NCBI GenBank assembly: GCA_028551475.1
Contig: CM052356.1
Coordinates: 22,967,884 to 23,031,883 of the forward strand
DNA length: 64,000 nt
Reading direction: 5' to 3'
Source: Casuarina equisetifolia
Taxonomy: Eukaryota > Streptophyta > Magnoliopsida > Fagales > Casuarinaceae
Shown piece after piece: positions 11,059-23,004 of the stretch; the first letter of the stretch is position 1; each line of letters begins with the position of its first letter. Under the pieces are notes generated by a model. That model was not told the DNA's origin. It made no database searches and worked only from the letters and a program-made list of their open reading frames with translations. Position numbers and translations under genes: made by a program.

Positions 11059-13450
11059 ATGTCATCCCCTCTAGAGAGGTACCCTGTAACCTATGTTCAT
11101 ACAATTTCAGAGGCAGGCCGTCTTCTCCCTTCAGCAAGCCGCTGGAACTCCATAGAACTCGACTTCAACCTCGTCCCTCAATCTGCCAATGCCTGTGATT
11201 CAATCCCCTCCCGATTTTCGAAATCCTATGATCATGTTCTCGTTATCACCGATAAAAAGTACTTCAAACGTTTTATATATGTTTCAGTCGCAATAGCTTT
11301 AGCCATCGTAGCACTTGTCTTGTTGATTCGCTTTCTCCCTCATAAACGTGGCCCCGACGTATCTTCAAAAAATCTCACTATCGCAGTAAACCAAGCGCTA
11401 ACGTTTTTTGATGCTCAAAAGTGTAATACTTTGCGACAAATACGTATTTTGCAAATGATATTTAGTTATGCTGTGACTCACCTTGAGAATTATTCTTTTC
11501 AGCTGGAAAGTACCCAGGAAACAGTCCGGTAAAATTTCGAGGAGATTCAGCAATCGAAGACGAGGACCCAAGCAACAAACATAACCTTATGAATGGTTTT
11601 TACGATTCTGGCAACAATATAAAGTTCAGTTTCCCTACAGCTTACACCGTCACCCTCTTGAGCTGGAGTGTCATCGAATATCATCAGAAGTATGCTGATA
11701 TAGGTGAGCTTGGCCACGTTAAGGACATCATCAAATGGGGTGCTGACTACTTGCTTAAGCTTTTTGTTCCGCCAACTGCAGGTTCAGATGCCGCCACTTT
11801 GTATTCTCAGGCAAGCACAGCTACTTTGCTCTTATATGCCACCCCTTCTTTTTTAATCAAGTCTAATGTTGAAGGTTAATGGCAATTTTAGCAAACATAG
11901 GTAACGTTCTCTTGTGATTTTAGGTTGGCAGTGGTAACGGTACCAATGTTTATAACGATATAAACTGTTGGCAAAGACCAGAAGATATGAAATATGAGAG
12001 ACCTGTTTCAAAATGTGATACCACAGCTTCAGATTTAGCTGGGGAAATTGTTGCAGCATTATCAGCCGCTTCACTAGTATTTGAAGAAGACACAGAGTAT
12101 TCCGAAACATTGGTACATACAGCGGAGAACCTATTTGAGCTCGCGACTCGGGAAGACCCTAAGAAGCAGGGTACTTACACAATGGTTGGTGCTTGTGGAG
12201 GAGATGGAAGACAGTTCTATAACTCATCCGGTTACGAAGATGAATTGGTTTGGGGAGGAACCTGGTTGTTTTTTGGTACTGGAAACACTAGTTACCTGGA
12301 ATACGCCACGACCTCATATAACAGAGCCGAGGCTCTCGAAACACCTCTTGACGAAGGGATTTTCTATTGGAACAACAAGCTCACAGCTAATGCGGTAATT
12401 TTTGATAATGAAAATCTTTGTGGAAGATATAGAAGACTATAAAATGGGTGTCGGCCTTAAGAGTAATAAGTTCTTAATTACTATTTCCTTTCAGGTTTTG
12501 TTAACGCGGCTTCTATACTTCCATGATCTTGGTTCCCCATATGAAGCCGCTTTGGTATCGTCTTCAAAAAAGACTCAGACTATCATTTGTTCCTATCTTT
12601 CTGATAAGAAGTTCAAGAGGACACAAGGTAAATAGTGTTTCAAACGCAATCCTTTTGTGAATGTGCGTGCTAGTAGATATTGATGCAAAATATCCACTTT
12701 TCATGTTGGATATATATGGAAAGATTGTACAGAAGGTAGATTGTTCATCTTTTGCCAAAAATGATTTCACGTAGGTGGGTTGATCCTCCTAAAGCCTGAT
12801 TATGGTGCACCAATTCAATTTGCGGCAACAGCAGCTTTTCTCAGCAAAATATTCAGTGACTACCTTGGTCTTCAGCGTAGTCCTGGTGGGAGCTGTGGAA
12901 GTTTTGGCATTTCCCAGAAGACGTTGACGAGTTTCTCCAAGTCTCAGGCAACTAGATATCATGATATTCCGCCTTATGCTTTGACAAAATAGGTTGAACC
13001 TCTTTGATAAAGTCCATTTACTTCAGAAAGTGTTCTGTACTCTTTCAGGTATACTACATACTAGGAGATAATCCAAAGAAGATGAGCTACATGGTTGGCT
13101 TTGGAGACCATTTTCCAAAACAAGTTCACCACAGGAGCGCATCGATCCCTTGGGATGGTCAAGATTACCACTGTGAAGAGGGAAAGAGATGGCTACGCTC
13201 TGAGGCTGCAAATCCAAATGTTGTTTTGGGAGCCATGGTAGCAGGACCAGATAAATCTGACAATTTCGTGGACGAAAGGGATAAACCATGGTTTACAGAG
13301 CCAACTATCTGGAGCAATGCTGGTTTAGTTGCAGCACTAATTGCACTGCATGATCCTCCTCAAAATTCCTCCGACTCAAATGGCATCAATTTGGGCATAG
13401 ACCGGACTGGTATCTTTAAGAAAATCGGCTCTGCTCCAACACCTCCATGA
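11059..13450 (+). CDS. KORRIGAN-type membrane-anchored GH9 endo-1,4-beta-glucanase
   Basis: Six exons: 11059-11422, 11503-11810, 11924-12394, 12495-12627, 12775-12947 and 13049-13450, giving 616 residues, the normal KORRIGAN length. It has a cytosolic N-tail, one membrane segment at about 72-93 (IYVSVAIALAIVALVLLI), then the extracellular GH9 domain. Family motifs are FSFPTAYTVTLLSWSVIEY, SKCDTTASDLAGEI, VYYILGDNPKKMSYMVGFG, VHHRSASIP and WFTEPTIWSNAGLVAALIAL. The proposed proton donor is Glu567 and His511 is kept. The usual DAGD motif reads DSGN (residues 156-159), so the catalytic-base Asp position is Asn159. Introns 2 and 5 use GC donors (CAG/GCAAGC and CAG/GCAACT); reading through either meets a stop. 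Relatives act in cellulose synthesis at the plasma membrane and Golgi. Activity here is uncertain because of Asn159. Confidence 0.93.
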
Positions 13451-13904
13451 AATCTTCCAATCTATTGATAACGTTCTTGTGGGAATCACAATACAAAAGA
13501 GAGGAGGAAAAACAGTGAGAACTGTAACAGTTAATAATTTGTAAGGTTGAACTGTAACCCCTTGAGGATAATGTCTGAATAAACTATCGACTTTAATTTT
13601 CAATGCATTCTCATTTTTGTCTAGGTTAAGAGCAAGCTGGTTGTGAAGACGATTGTTTTGCTTGTTTAATCATTTTGCGTAGGATCTAATGTTTACGCCA
13701 CATGGTTGCCGCACTGGATGATCGTGGACCATTAACAGCCGGTTCCCAAGATTGGAACTGGCCTTACTGGAGGGCACAAACTGGCTCGCCTCACATGGGC
13801 AAGCCAATTTTTTTCTTTCCCCGTGAACAGACAAATGAAAAAACCAGAGAAAAAGTAGACAACAAACAACAGAGCGCAGGAAACCGTGTTCTTGTACTGA
13901 CAGA
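13451..13904. other. 3' flank of the endoglucanase gene
   Basis: Probable 3' untranslated region of the endoglucanase gene, with AATAAA near 13577, followed by unique sequence grading into the left LTR-like segment of a copia remnant. No gene seen. Confidence 0.5.
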
Positions 13905-15653
13905 AAAGAAAAATACAAGCTTGCAATATCTGGGGATCTTTCTCTTATAGAGAGAAAGGGTGCAATTGGGGTCTGGGAAGAGAGCTATGTCTGTACTGAT
14001 TCTCCACACATTGGAATAATAAATCCTCCTCAAATTTTGTTTTGGGTGCAGGTCAAATTGGCTTAACCACATCAAAATATGTGTTGTATTTTTCTTACTA
14101 TGTTGGATGTGAGTTTGTTTATCACACTTGTTTTGCATGGTGATTGCATAATATAACAAATTGAGATAGTTTAAATTGCTGTTTTTCATAACAACCAGCA
14201 TCAGAGCTATTGGTTAGAGCAGCGAACATCAAAAGCTAACTATCAAATCTGAGATAGAGAAGTTTGACGGAAAAAATGATTTTGAACGATGGAAGATAAA
14301 GATGCATGCCCTGCTAAGTCAACAAGGGATGCTGGTTGCTCTCCAGGCAAAGACAAGCCATCTCTATGTTAAAGTTATTGGTTTTGCAAGAATTTCCTTG
14401 GAAGATGTGTTGTGCCCAATCAACACTCCAAGGAAAATACTTGGAAGTTAACATAAAGTAAATGAAGCTCTTGACCCATGAAAGATGAGTTCTACCCAAT
14501 CAATACTCCAAAAAAAAAATACTTGAAAGTTCTTGATCAACACTTTGTGGAAATTAGTTTGTTCCCTATTAACACTCCAAAAGAAAATTTTCAAAATCAA
14601 AAGAAGAATCCATTGAAGGACCAACAAATCTCTTTTAACTATATGTGGTAGCTCAATTTTTCTTATATAAAGGATGAATATGTAATGTTATAGATTAACC
14701 AAAAATTTTATTCAATCAAACTCAACACAAAAGCTATGTTTGGCTTTGTGTAGTCGAAGAAAGGCCGATGGCCTTATGATCTAAGAATCCATTTTGCTCT
14801 CATTGATACTTTTTTATTTTCACTTGTCTTTTACTTTATATTAATTTCCTTTTACACTTGCATAACTTATTATCCTCTAGTTTATTGCTCTTTATGACTA
14901 CATTTTCATGTTTCGGCTCACTTAGCCAAACTAAACCATAGAACCAACCAAACTCTGATATTCTTCTCTCTAACCATGACAGATGCACTAAAGGAGGAGA
15001 TTATGGAGAAAGTACATGTACAATAATTTTGAACCTTGCTGACAGTGTTTTGTGAGAAGTTGTTGCGGAGAAGACTCCTATAAGCTTGAAAGTTTGTATA
15101 TGACCGAGTCCCTCACCAATTGGCTGTGTCTCGAGCAAAGAATATACACCCTTAAAATAAAAGAATGTACTCCTCTTGACAAACATTTCATTGAATTTAA
15201 TAAAGTTATGTTGGATTTACAGAACATAGATATAAATGTTGAAGAGGATCAAGCCTTGATTTATTGTGTTCTTCATCTAGGTCTTAGGAGCGTTTAGTTA
15301 TTACACTCTTGTATGGAAGAGAGTTGCCGAGCAAATCCAGAAAAAGGCAGAGAGCAGAGTGAGTTCTCGAAAATCCACAGCAAACCAAGAACTCTTGTAG
15401 AGAGAAATGGTGTAATTGGGGTCTAGGAAGAAAGCTATGTTTGTGCTAATTCTCCACACATTGCAATAATAAATCCTCCTCAAATTCTGTTGAAGGTGTA
15501 GGACAAATTGGTCCAACCACATTAAAACTTGTGTTCAGCTTTTCTTACTAGGGTTCTAAGTCTGACTTTTCCGTTCCTTTATCACACTTCTCTTGCATGG
15601 TGATTGCATAATATCACTTACTAAGATAGTTTAAGTTGTTGTTTTTCATAACA
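13905..15653 (+). mobile_element. Internally deleted Ty1/copia element with LTR pair, PBS and gag
   Basis: Two similar segments (13905-14193 and 15390-15653) share AATTGGGGTCT-GGAAGA, TTCTCCACACATT, AATAATAAATCCTCCTCAAATT and TGCATGGTGATTGCATAATAT. Both end TTTTTCATAACA. Directly after the left copy is CCAGCATCAGAGCT (about 14196-14209), a variant of the copia primer-binding site TGGTATCAGAGC. Between the two are gag pieces: IEKFDGKNDFERWKIKMHAL at about 14250-14330, and LESLYMTESLTNWLCLEQR at about 15085-15145 followed by FNKVMLDLQNIDINVEEDQAL. The pol region is missing, so the element cannot move by itself. A separate insertion splits gag (14367-14966). The outer LTR ends are not clear. Confidence 0.8.
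14367..14966. mobile_element. 600-bp insertion inside copia gag, solo-LTR-like
   Basis: The gag frame is broken at 14366 and resumes at 14973. The hexamer TCTCTA stands on both sides (14361-14366 and 14967-14972). Removing the insert and one copy restores continuous gag similarity, so this looks like a target-site duplication. The insert begins TGTTAAAG and contains a TATA-like CTTATATAAAGG, as LTRs do, but it does not end in CA. Its class is therefore uncertain. Confidence 0.55.
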
Positions 15654-16139
15654 TCTTTTCCAGCCCTAGCGAAAGCTTCTTTCTCTCCCAAGTCAACAAA
15701 GCAAAGAGGAAAAGTACATGTGATGAGCTGATTCTTTTCGCATATGGTTTTTTGCCCATTGCCACTTAATGAAGCACACTGTTTTGGTAGTTGATGGAGT
15801 TATAAGGAATAAAACACGCGTTGATCGTCTAGATTGGCCGAGCATGACAGTGAACTTCACACTATGTGAATAGTTGAACAATATTCTAGCATAACAAAAC
15901 ATAAAAACATATTAATAAAGACACCGTCGAATTTTCATTTATTAAAACATATTTATTTATCATGAAAGATACTTTCTTTCCATATTAACACTAGAAGGGA
16001 AGTGCGATTTTATAATGGCATATTTGTTTTGCACCATTAGAGTTTGAATTACATTCTTCCTTGCATATTCCTTTGGTAGTGCCCAATGATAGGCATCCTG
16101 GATCACATTCTACCACTGAGCTTGCTCTTGAGCTTACTA
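15654..16139. other. Intergenic, no gene recognised
   Basis: AT-rich sequence between two copia remnants. Only short chance frames were seen. Confidence 0.5.
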
Positions 16140-17540
16140 CTAAGCCATCTTAATCACCACCATAAATAAAGGATCTTCCACATCCAACTGAGGAAGAACC
16201 TCTTTTGCAATATGTACAAATTCCTCTACATCCATCAGAAGGCCCCATGTAATGTTTTATCTAATGATGAGCTTGATGATTCACTTACATCACAAGTTAC
16301 CTCTCTTGATACCAACATCTAGACAACTCCTAGATGATTCATCAAAGAGGTTAGACCAGCCTTTTTAGCCAAAGACTATATATGTCCCACCCTTAGCACC
16401 ACATAGAGTGATCATCATGGTACCTTATCTTAGACTACATTTCACATCGCCATTTATCAACTTATAATCAATATTTCATTGCATTTGTTTTAGTTAATAT
16501 TAAACTTGTCTTTACCATTAGGCAATTAAAGACCCTAGCTAATAAGATACCATGAATCATGCAATATAAACATCAGAGGAAAATGACACTTGAGATATTA
16601 TAGAGTTGTCTAAAGGAAAAAGAACATTTGATGCAAATGAGTTGCAAAGAAAGACTAATAACAAAGGGCTTTAGTTAGGAAGAGGGAATAAATTTTTATG
16701 AGATCTTTGCACTTGTGGTGAAAACCTTCATAGTCAAATGTGTTCTTTCTTTAGGAATATAGAGATAGTGAATAATTCATTAGATAGATGTGTATAATAC
16801 ATTTTCACAAAGAAATCTCAATAGAGAAGTGTAAATATGCCTTCCACTTGGTGATTTGAATTGTTGGGGGGAGGGGGGGGGGGGGGGGGAGGACAAGGTT
16901 TGTAGACTTTGAAAATTGCTTTATGAATTAAAGTAGGCATCCAATATTGGTATGCCCAAGTTCATTGAGGGGTTACTAGCAATGGGCTACAAGGATTTGA
17001 TGCATGACTAAGAATAAGGTAATTTAATATCTACTCTTATAATTTATGTTAATAATATTTTGATTATTGGATATAACCTAGAGGGCATTAAACAATTAAA
17101 AGCACATTTGTACTTAATTTTTACATTAAGGATTTGGAGATCTTAAGTACTTCATTAGGGATAATGTCCTTAGAAATGATGATGGTATCTATTTAAGTCA
17201 ACATAAGTATATTCTAAAGTTGGTAGCCTATGTGGGACACACAAGTTCAAAACCTAAAAACAACCCCATGTACATAAACCTAACATTAACATTAATCAAG
17301 TATGACCCAGAAGTATCTATGCCTTGAGATGATGATTAACTATTAAAGGACATTCTAAAGTATCAATAGCTCATAGATAAACTTATGTTACCAAACTTAT
17401 CATTTTTTATTCAATTTACAATTTGAGTCAATCCATGCATATACCAAAGAAATCACATTAGGAAACAACTGTTAAATTAGTACAATACTTAAAAGGTTAT
17501 GCAAGACTAGGCCTATTCGTTCTATCTTTAGGAAGATGTT
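16140..17540 (+). mobile_element. Copia pol (reverse transcriptase) remnant
   Basis: Plus-strand copia pol similarity in several frames broken by stops and shifts. About 16650-16780 resembles the conserved reverse transcriptase start (KGFS, EEGINFYEIFALVVK). About 16900-17060 continues with KLLYELK, AMGYKDL and IYVNNILIIG, the degenerate YVDD box. About 17100-17220 gives KDLEILKYF and DDGIYLSQHKYILKL. A guanine-rich tract at 16864-16893 interrupts it. No intact frame remains. Confidence 0.75.
16864..16893. repeat. Guanine-rich homopolymer tract
   Basis: About 30 bases of almost only G, broken by A at two points, inside the copia pol remnant. It could form a G-quadruplex in principle, or its length may be an assembly or sequencing artefact. 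Confidence 0.9.
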
Positions 17541-18058
17541 TTTTTTCTTTTGTTACTACTTTCTTGTGAGAGTGGAAGCTTCATACAAATTGGTTAGGAA
17601 TTGGTTACCATATAAATAACAAAGCAGGTCACATTCACCCGAGATAATAACAATCAATGCCGTTGGTCCAATTGTACTCTTCAATCCACAATTAAGGCAA
17701 TACAATTTGGGGCCATTTACAAGAAAATCAATGGCCACTGAGACCAACAGATATATGTTTCTTTAATAATTGGAACGAACTCAATAAATATGCTTGAAAA
17801 TTTAGCGATTTAGCATTATCTTTCAGCCAGGTTTGCCCAAGAAAGATGTTCCTAGTCACAGCCCATTGGCAACTGTTGCTAAAAAGAGGACGATATTATT
17901 TACATGTGTAAATATGTACGTAGCAGCTCAGACCAGTGATTTTTATTGTTCCGTTACAAAATATGCTTAACAAGCTATTTACGCATATCCACATATATAA
18001 ATCACACGACAGAGAAAAAGGGGTGACAGTCGATCGCTATTTGAAGTACAGGGTCTCC
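17541..18058. other. Intergenic, 3' flank of the GLTP gene
   Basis: Between the copia pol remnant and the stop of the glycolipid transfer protein gene (minus strand). It should include that gene's 3' untranslated region. No coding signal was seen. Confidence 0.5.
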
Positions 18059-20052
18059 TTAGGCGGCCTTTAACCTGTCCAAGCCATAATTTCTCTGCAA
18101 ATATAAGAACATCAGGAAACTAAACATATAAGAACCGCATAACACAGTGATGCGAGTTGTATTAGCAAACATGAATTTTAAGGTTACCAGGATAGACTGG
18201 ACTTCCTCTAGAAAAGGAGAAAGTAAAGTAATCAAGGTCTGCATTTCCTCTTTGAGGGTCTCGGAGTTTCCATCTTTTCCCATGAGGAGATTAGTGAAGT
18301 TCTTGCTATCAGGCACTAGTTTTAGAGCTACCTGCAAACAGTGGACTTATTATTTGAAGAAACTGAGGCAGCATATTAACTTGACCCTGCTTAGTGCTTG
18401 AGAAAGCTTATAACAGTGACACTACAAAAAGCAATAGCAGTCTTGAGGCATTAAGGAAGGAGGTAAATGACTACTTTGAAAGCAGCTGATGATATCCACC
18501 CATGCCATGGCTTCAAAGTGATGTTGTAAGACTCCTCCACTGCTTGTTCCATGCTCTGCTCGGGCTCTTTTGCTAACTTTTCTAAAAGTGTCACTGTAAA
18601 GTCCATGGATCTGGGGACAGTTGAACATCCATGCCGATTAGTTTCGGAAACAAAAGATGTGGATACACCAAAAACAAAGAAATAAGGAAATAAGGGATAT
18701 GTTTGATTTACGCAGAACTTCATTTACATTGGGTCTTACCTCTGTTAGTAAGAAACCTGACCAATAAACAACTTCTTTTTAAATGCCCATCTAAACACTT
18801 ATGAATCGACTCAAAAAAAACCAACCCAGGTGAAGATCTGGAATCTATATTATTAGGTCCAGCTCGTATGATCCAAACAGAACAACCAAATAAAGATTAA
18901 AAGAAAAACGAGCGTGATACTTTGTATTATAGTATGCAGTTACAAATACACGAGACTTGCTAAAAAGTATAAATAAAATACTGAAGATCCACAGTATACG
19001 CTAACTTCTGCCCTAACCTTGTTTTATCCGTCTTCAAAAAGGTAAAGATAAAAAAAAAAAATTAGACATGCCAGAGGAGCTGCAGATTAGATCCTTGATA
19101 TACATTTGTTTACTTCTTTTGGCATTTAATATTAACAACAGATCCAAAAAGGGTTTTAGCTTTGCAGAATTTATAATGAATGAGGTTGCACCCAGTTTCA
19201 GGCAACATTCGGAGAAATCTATTCACTCATCCCTTGCAAAGGTGGTTCGTCTAATTTAGTTCGTAACATCATTGGACTGTGAATTTTTGTGTTAAAATGT
19301 TAATATCAAAGGACGAAGACACATATCTTTTACCTGGTAAGCCAAACAATAGCTCTGCTGCAACTTGTTCTCTTTTTTGCTGTGGCTTCACTGGTCTCTT
19401 TCTTCAATATCTCCACCAAATTTGAACTCAGTAAAGGTTCGGATTCATGGAACGTTTCCAATCTCTAAACATGAGACAGAATATAATAATGAACGTTATT
19501 GAGGAGAATTAAGCAACTGTCTCAGAGTCAATGTTTCGTTAGAAAGATGCTTCAATGATGAACAGAAAACTTGATTAGCTTCTGATAAAGAAACAACATA
19601 ACTTTAAGCAAAGCCAGCCTAGGAAAGTTTCCCAAATCATAACAAGCAGTCTTGTCGCCGAAGAAATTCAACGAGAGGTACGCTTATCCTCTCCAGAATT
19701 AACCCAAAAAAACGTGGATTTCTATCTAATTACCTGAATATTGTGATGAATGTCTTGTCTCAGAACAGCCATTTTTGGTCCAATCTTATCTGCAAAAGCA
19801 TTTATTCCGCAGAAAGATTATGTAGTTTTCTACTTGTACATCTAGAGTAATTGCGAGAGAGAGAGAAGGAGATGGGTAGAAAGAAAACCGACCAAGAACT
19901 TGAATAAACAAGTTGCAGACATGAAGAAATGGATTTGTGGGAATGATAGCAGCATCATGATTATCGCCAGGTCCAAGTTTGACCATCATAGTGAGTTCTT
20001 CAATAACAGGCCTGAGCTCCGACCCCTTCTCCGACTCCCTCTTCCTCTTCAT
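18059..20052 (-). CDS. Glycolipid transfer protein (GLTP domain)
   Basis: Six exons on the minus strand: 20052-19893, 19789-19734, 19464-19334, 18610-18475, 18331-18188 and 18094-18059, giving 220 residues. All introns are GT-AG with consistent phases. The single GLTP domain starts near residue 37 (PTNPFLHVCNLFIQVLDKIG). Residues that bind the glycolipid headgroup in known GLTPs can be placed: Asp66, Asn70, Arg73 (Lys in human GLTP), Trp113 in VWLTRSMDF and His152 in KPWHGW. The family moves glycosphingolipids between membranes from the cytosol; plant GLTP1 prefers glucosylceramide. There is no signal peptide or membrane segment. It resembles the GLTP1 branch more than ACD11. The N-terminus (KRKRESEKG) is basic and about 15 residues longer than usual. 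Confidence 0.93.
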
Positions 20053-23004
20053 TTCAACCTCTGTGGCTTCTTTCTCTCCTGCAGTTCAAATCTTGATTTG
20101 CGTTACCAATACTATGCCACCTTCCTATGGACCTCTGGGGTCCTTTCAAATCCCCATTAATATAGCTGTCGCACGGACCAGGACTAGCAAGACTAACGTC
20201 AAAGCCTCTGATTGAGATCTTTTCTGTGGAGGCTGGAACGTTGTATTCCTATTTGCTAATCTTTTTTTCAAATGTTTTTTTGGTAGTTCCTTCTAAGAAG
20301 CTGCTGATGGCGACCTTAGATTAGACTTTGAAATAATCGTCTCTCCAAATTGCATTTCTTTATGTAGTAAAATATAATTTGAGGTGGGGCATGCTCCAAA
20401 TGAAAGGGATTGCAGACGAACACACCTTATCATCGCCCGGTCTTTGTTCCCCGGGGTTACGCTTTATCCGGATGATGGAATATTTATCATGGTGTTCGCC
20501 ATGCCCGTGGTGAAAAGATCGAAGCGTCTTGTTATAAAGTTTGAACAAAAGTAGACCTGCGTCTTTGTCTTTAATAAAGGTCTAGCCCCATCCTGCAATT
20601 TGCACGATGATTGACTAAGCCTAGTTCAGCCATCTCTGCCTGGTGCATTTTTAGTTTCGATACACCTTCTAAGCCTATAATGCTTGCATGGACCACCCAT
20701 CTTGGCCATGGCAGAAAGCCCCGGCAGTGTCAGGGAGGTCCTATAAAGGACGTTCTGATCTGCAGGCAGAATCCGACATGAGTTTCCCGGAAGTTGACAC
20801 CAGTCGCGAGCATCCCAACATCCAAATTCTGGTTCCTAGTGCTTTGCGTCTGCACTTCGTATTCATCTTCGACTTCTTTCGCTTTCATCTTCAAACACCG
20901 GTTCCGAGGGACGGTAAAGAGATTCCAGCGGTGGTTGAACTGTCCTACACCACCATTTGAGAATATTTCTTCAACAGTTGCTTCCAGCAAACCCCTCCTA
21001 ACAAATTCAAGGATCTCACAGCCTCTCTTTGGCGTCGCGCAGCACACGGCATGCAGCACCAATCCGTTCCTTATTTTATTTCTCTCCATAAGCCAATGAC
21101 ATGGAGACATGAAGATAGAGACATGGAATAACATTGAAGTTTATCTCGGCTGATGTCACAAATTAGATTCCTCTTTAAGCCTTCGAGTGCAACTGATCAT
21201 TAGTTTAGCTAAATTATTGGGACTTTGATTGTCTGTCTCCGTCGTTTGAGGATTCAAAATTTGGGAAATGCTCGAGAAGTTGTAAAACAGTCAAGACTTT
21301 TTTTTCCTCGGAGGTGACAACCCAAGAATGGATTAATTTTTCGAGCAACTTCTTTTTATAAATAAAAACATTGAACTACTTCCTCAGTTCGACTTTCAAG
21401 AAATTTTCTGTCCAATTTTTGTAAAGATTTCTTCCATTTTCTTTTCAAATGGACTAAAAATTAAATTAAATTAAATTAAATTAAATAAAATAAAAATAAA
21501 AATAAAATCAAAGGGCCCCATTGTTTAGAGTGACAAATAGAGATAAAGGAGGAAGGAGAAGGTGAATCATAGCCATATCTTATGATCATCTCTCCTTTGA
21601 CATCCCATAAGCCATAAGGATGATTGGATGGCTTATAATCATCAGGGTTTAGTAACTTATATTTTATAGCTACACAAGGAAGAGTGCAGTTGATCCAACC
21701 CTTTAAACAAGTGATATACCGGAGCCCTCTCTTGGAAAAAAAATAAAGAAAATAAAAATCCTAGTTGCAGATTCTTCTTCCTTTTTCTGGGCAGAAGAAT
21801 TTCAGTTCATCAGGCCAATGCTGGCGCAAGCTGAAATGGGCAAAGCTCGAAAGGTGACAAGCCAACAAATAGTCATACAGATTACGTTACAATCCAAAGG
21901 GTAGATAATTAGAGATTTAAGTGTGAACGCAGTGGATTCCCCTCGGGTTCCAGAATAGTTTAAAACGATTGAAAGAGACGACGTGCTGGAGTACATCACT
22001 CTTTTTGACTGGGGCCAAAAAAAGAAGTAGAAGTAATGAAGTAAACGCCAGGGAAGGTTTGATGGTGATCTTAAAGTTTGCTCGTCTTCGAACTCATCTC
22101 TTAACGACTGTCATCCATGACATCACTCCCACAATAAACAGAGGCTGAAAATCTAAATCTGGTTACTCTGCTGCATGATAAAGCCTGAATAGGAGGGTTT
22201 CAAGGATTGAACACAGCCGATTCCTCTTTAAATCTAATTGTTTAAGACATTTACCCAGTCCTAATCCCTTTCATTTTGACTTACCCACGTTCCCACGTTG
22301 TAAGCAAGAACAAGTAATCATTTTAGTGGTAGGATAGCAAGAGATTTTTTTTTTGGGGGCCCATTTGTTCTTTTGAAATAACAACAGAAGGAGACTGGTT
22401 GAGACAGCCAAGTGCACATGAAACTATAGAAAATTTTGGTTTGGTTTGGTTTGGTTTGCTACTCATCTAATGAAATTTGAATAACTTTTTTTTTTTTTTT
22501 TAAATTTTCTTTTTGGGATCTCGAAGGAAGAGTGGACCTAACCTTAATAAGATTTCCGTACAAAGAGATACTTTCTTAATAATTTTTTATGTGTTTGAAA
22601 AAATAAGCCTATATAATAAACTCAATCATTGAGTTAAAAACCTAAACTAGTTAATACGATGGGCTTAATTTCTTAAACTTTGTCAACTTGCCATAAACAA
22701 TTGGATTTGAAGATTAAGATCATTTTATTTTATCATTTATCTGTATTGTCTCCACTCTTGTAATCGTTGCTTCCTTCCCACTTTCTGCATTTGCCTGACG
22801 AAGATGAATTGAAGAAAAAGAAAAAGAAAAATAAAAAGAACAATCATGTATTGGGCCTAAGTTCCGAAGCGAACTCTGGCCTGCCCCACTCAGCCAAGCA
22901 GGGGAAATGGCAAGGCTACCATTAATGCTGCCACTTGGACGCGCTTGTATTATTATCGAAACCAGGAGCAAGAGACGCAGACGCTCCATTCATCAGCCAT
23001 TAAA
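20053..23004. other. Intergenic region between divergent genes, no gene recognised
   Basis: Upstream region of the GLTP gene (-) and the thioredoxin-like gene (+). A 134-codon minus-strand frame (21134-20730) and overlapping plus frames at 20690-21100 are open but match nothing I recognise. Simple repeats are TTAAA/TAAAT units at about 21459-21510 and a GGTTT run at about 22437-22457. Confidence 0.5.
21455..21510. repeat. Pentanucleotide (TTAAA)n microsatellite
   Basis: Five or more tandem TTAAA units grade into ATAAA units. Non-coding. Confidence 0.9.

Noticed and set aside
20730-21134. 134-codon minus-strand frame as a gene
   Set aside because: No recognisable domain, no splice partner, and overlapping frames are open on the other strand; the composition alone explains it.
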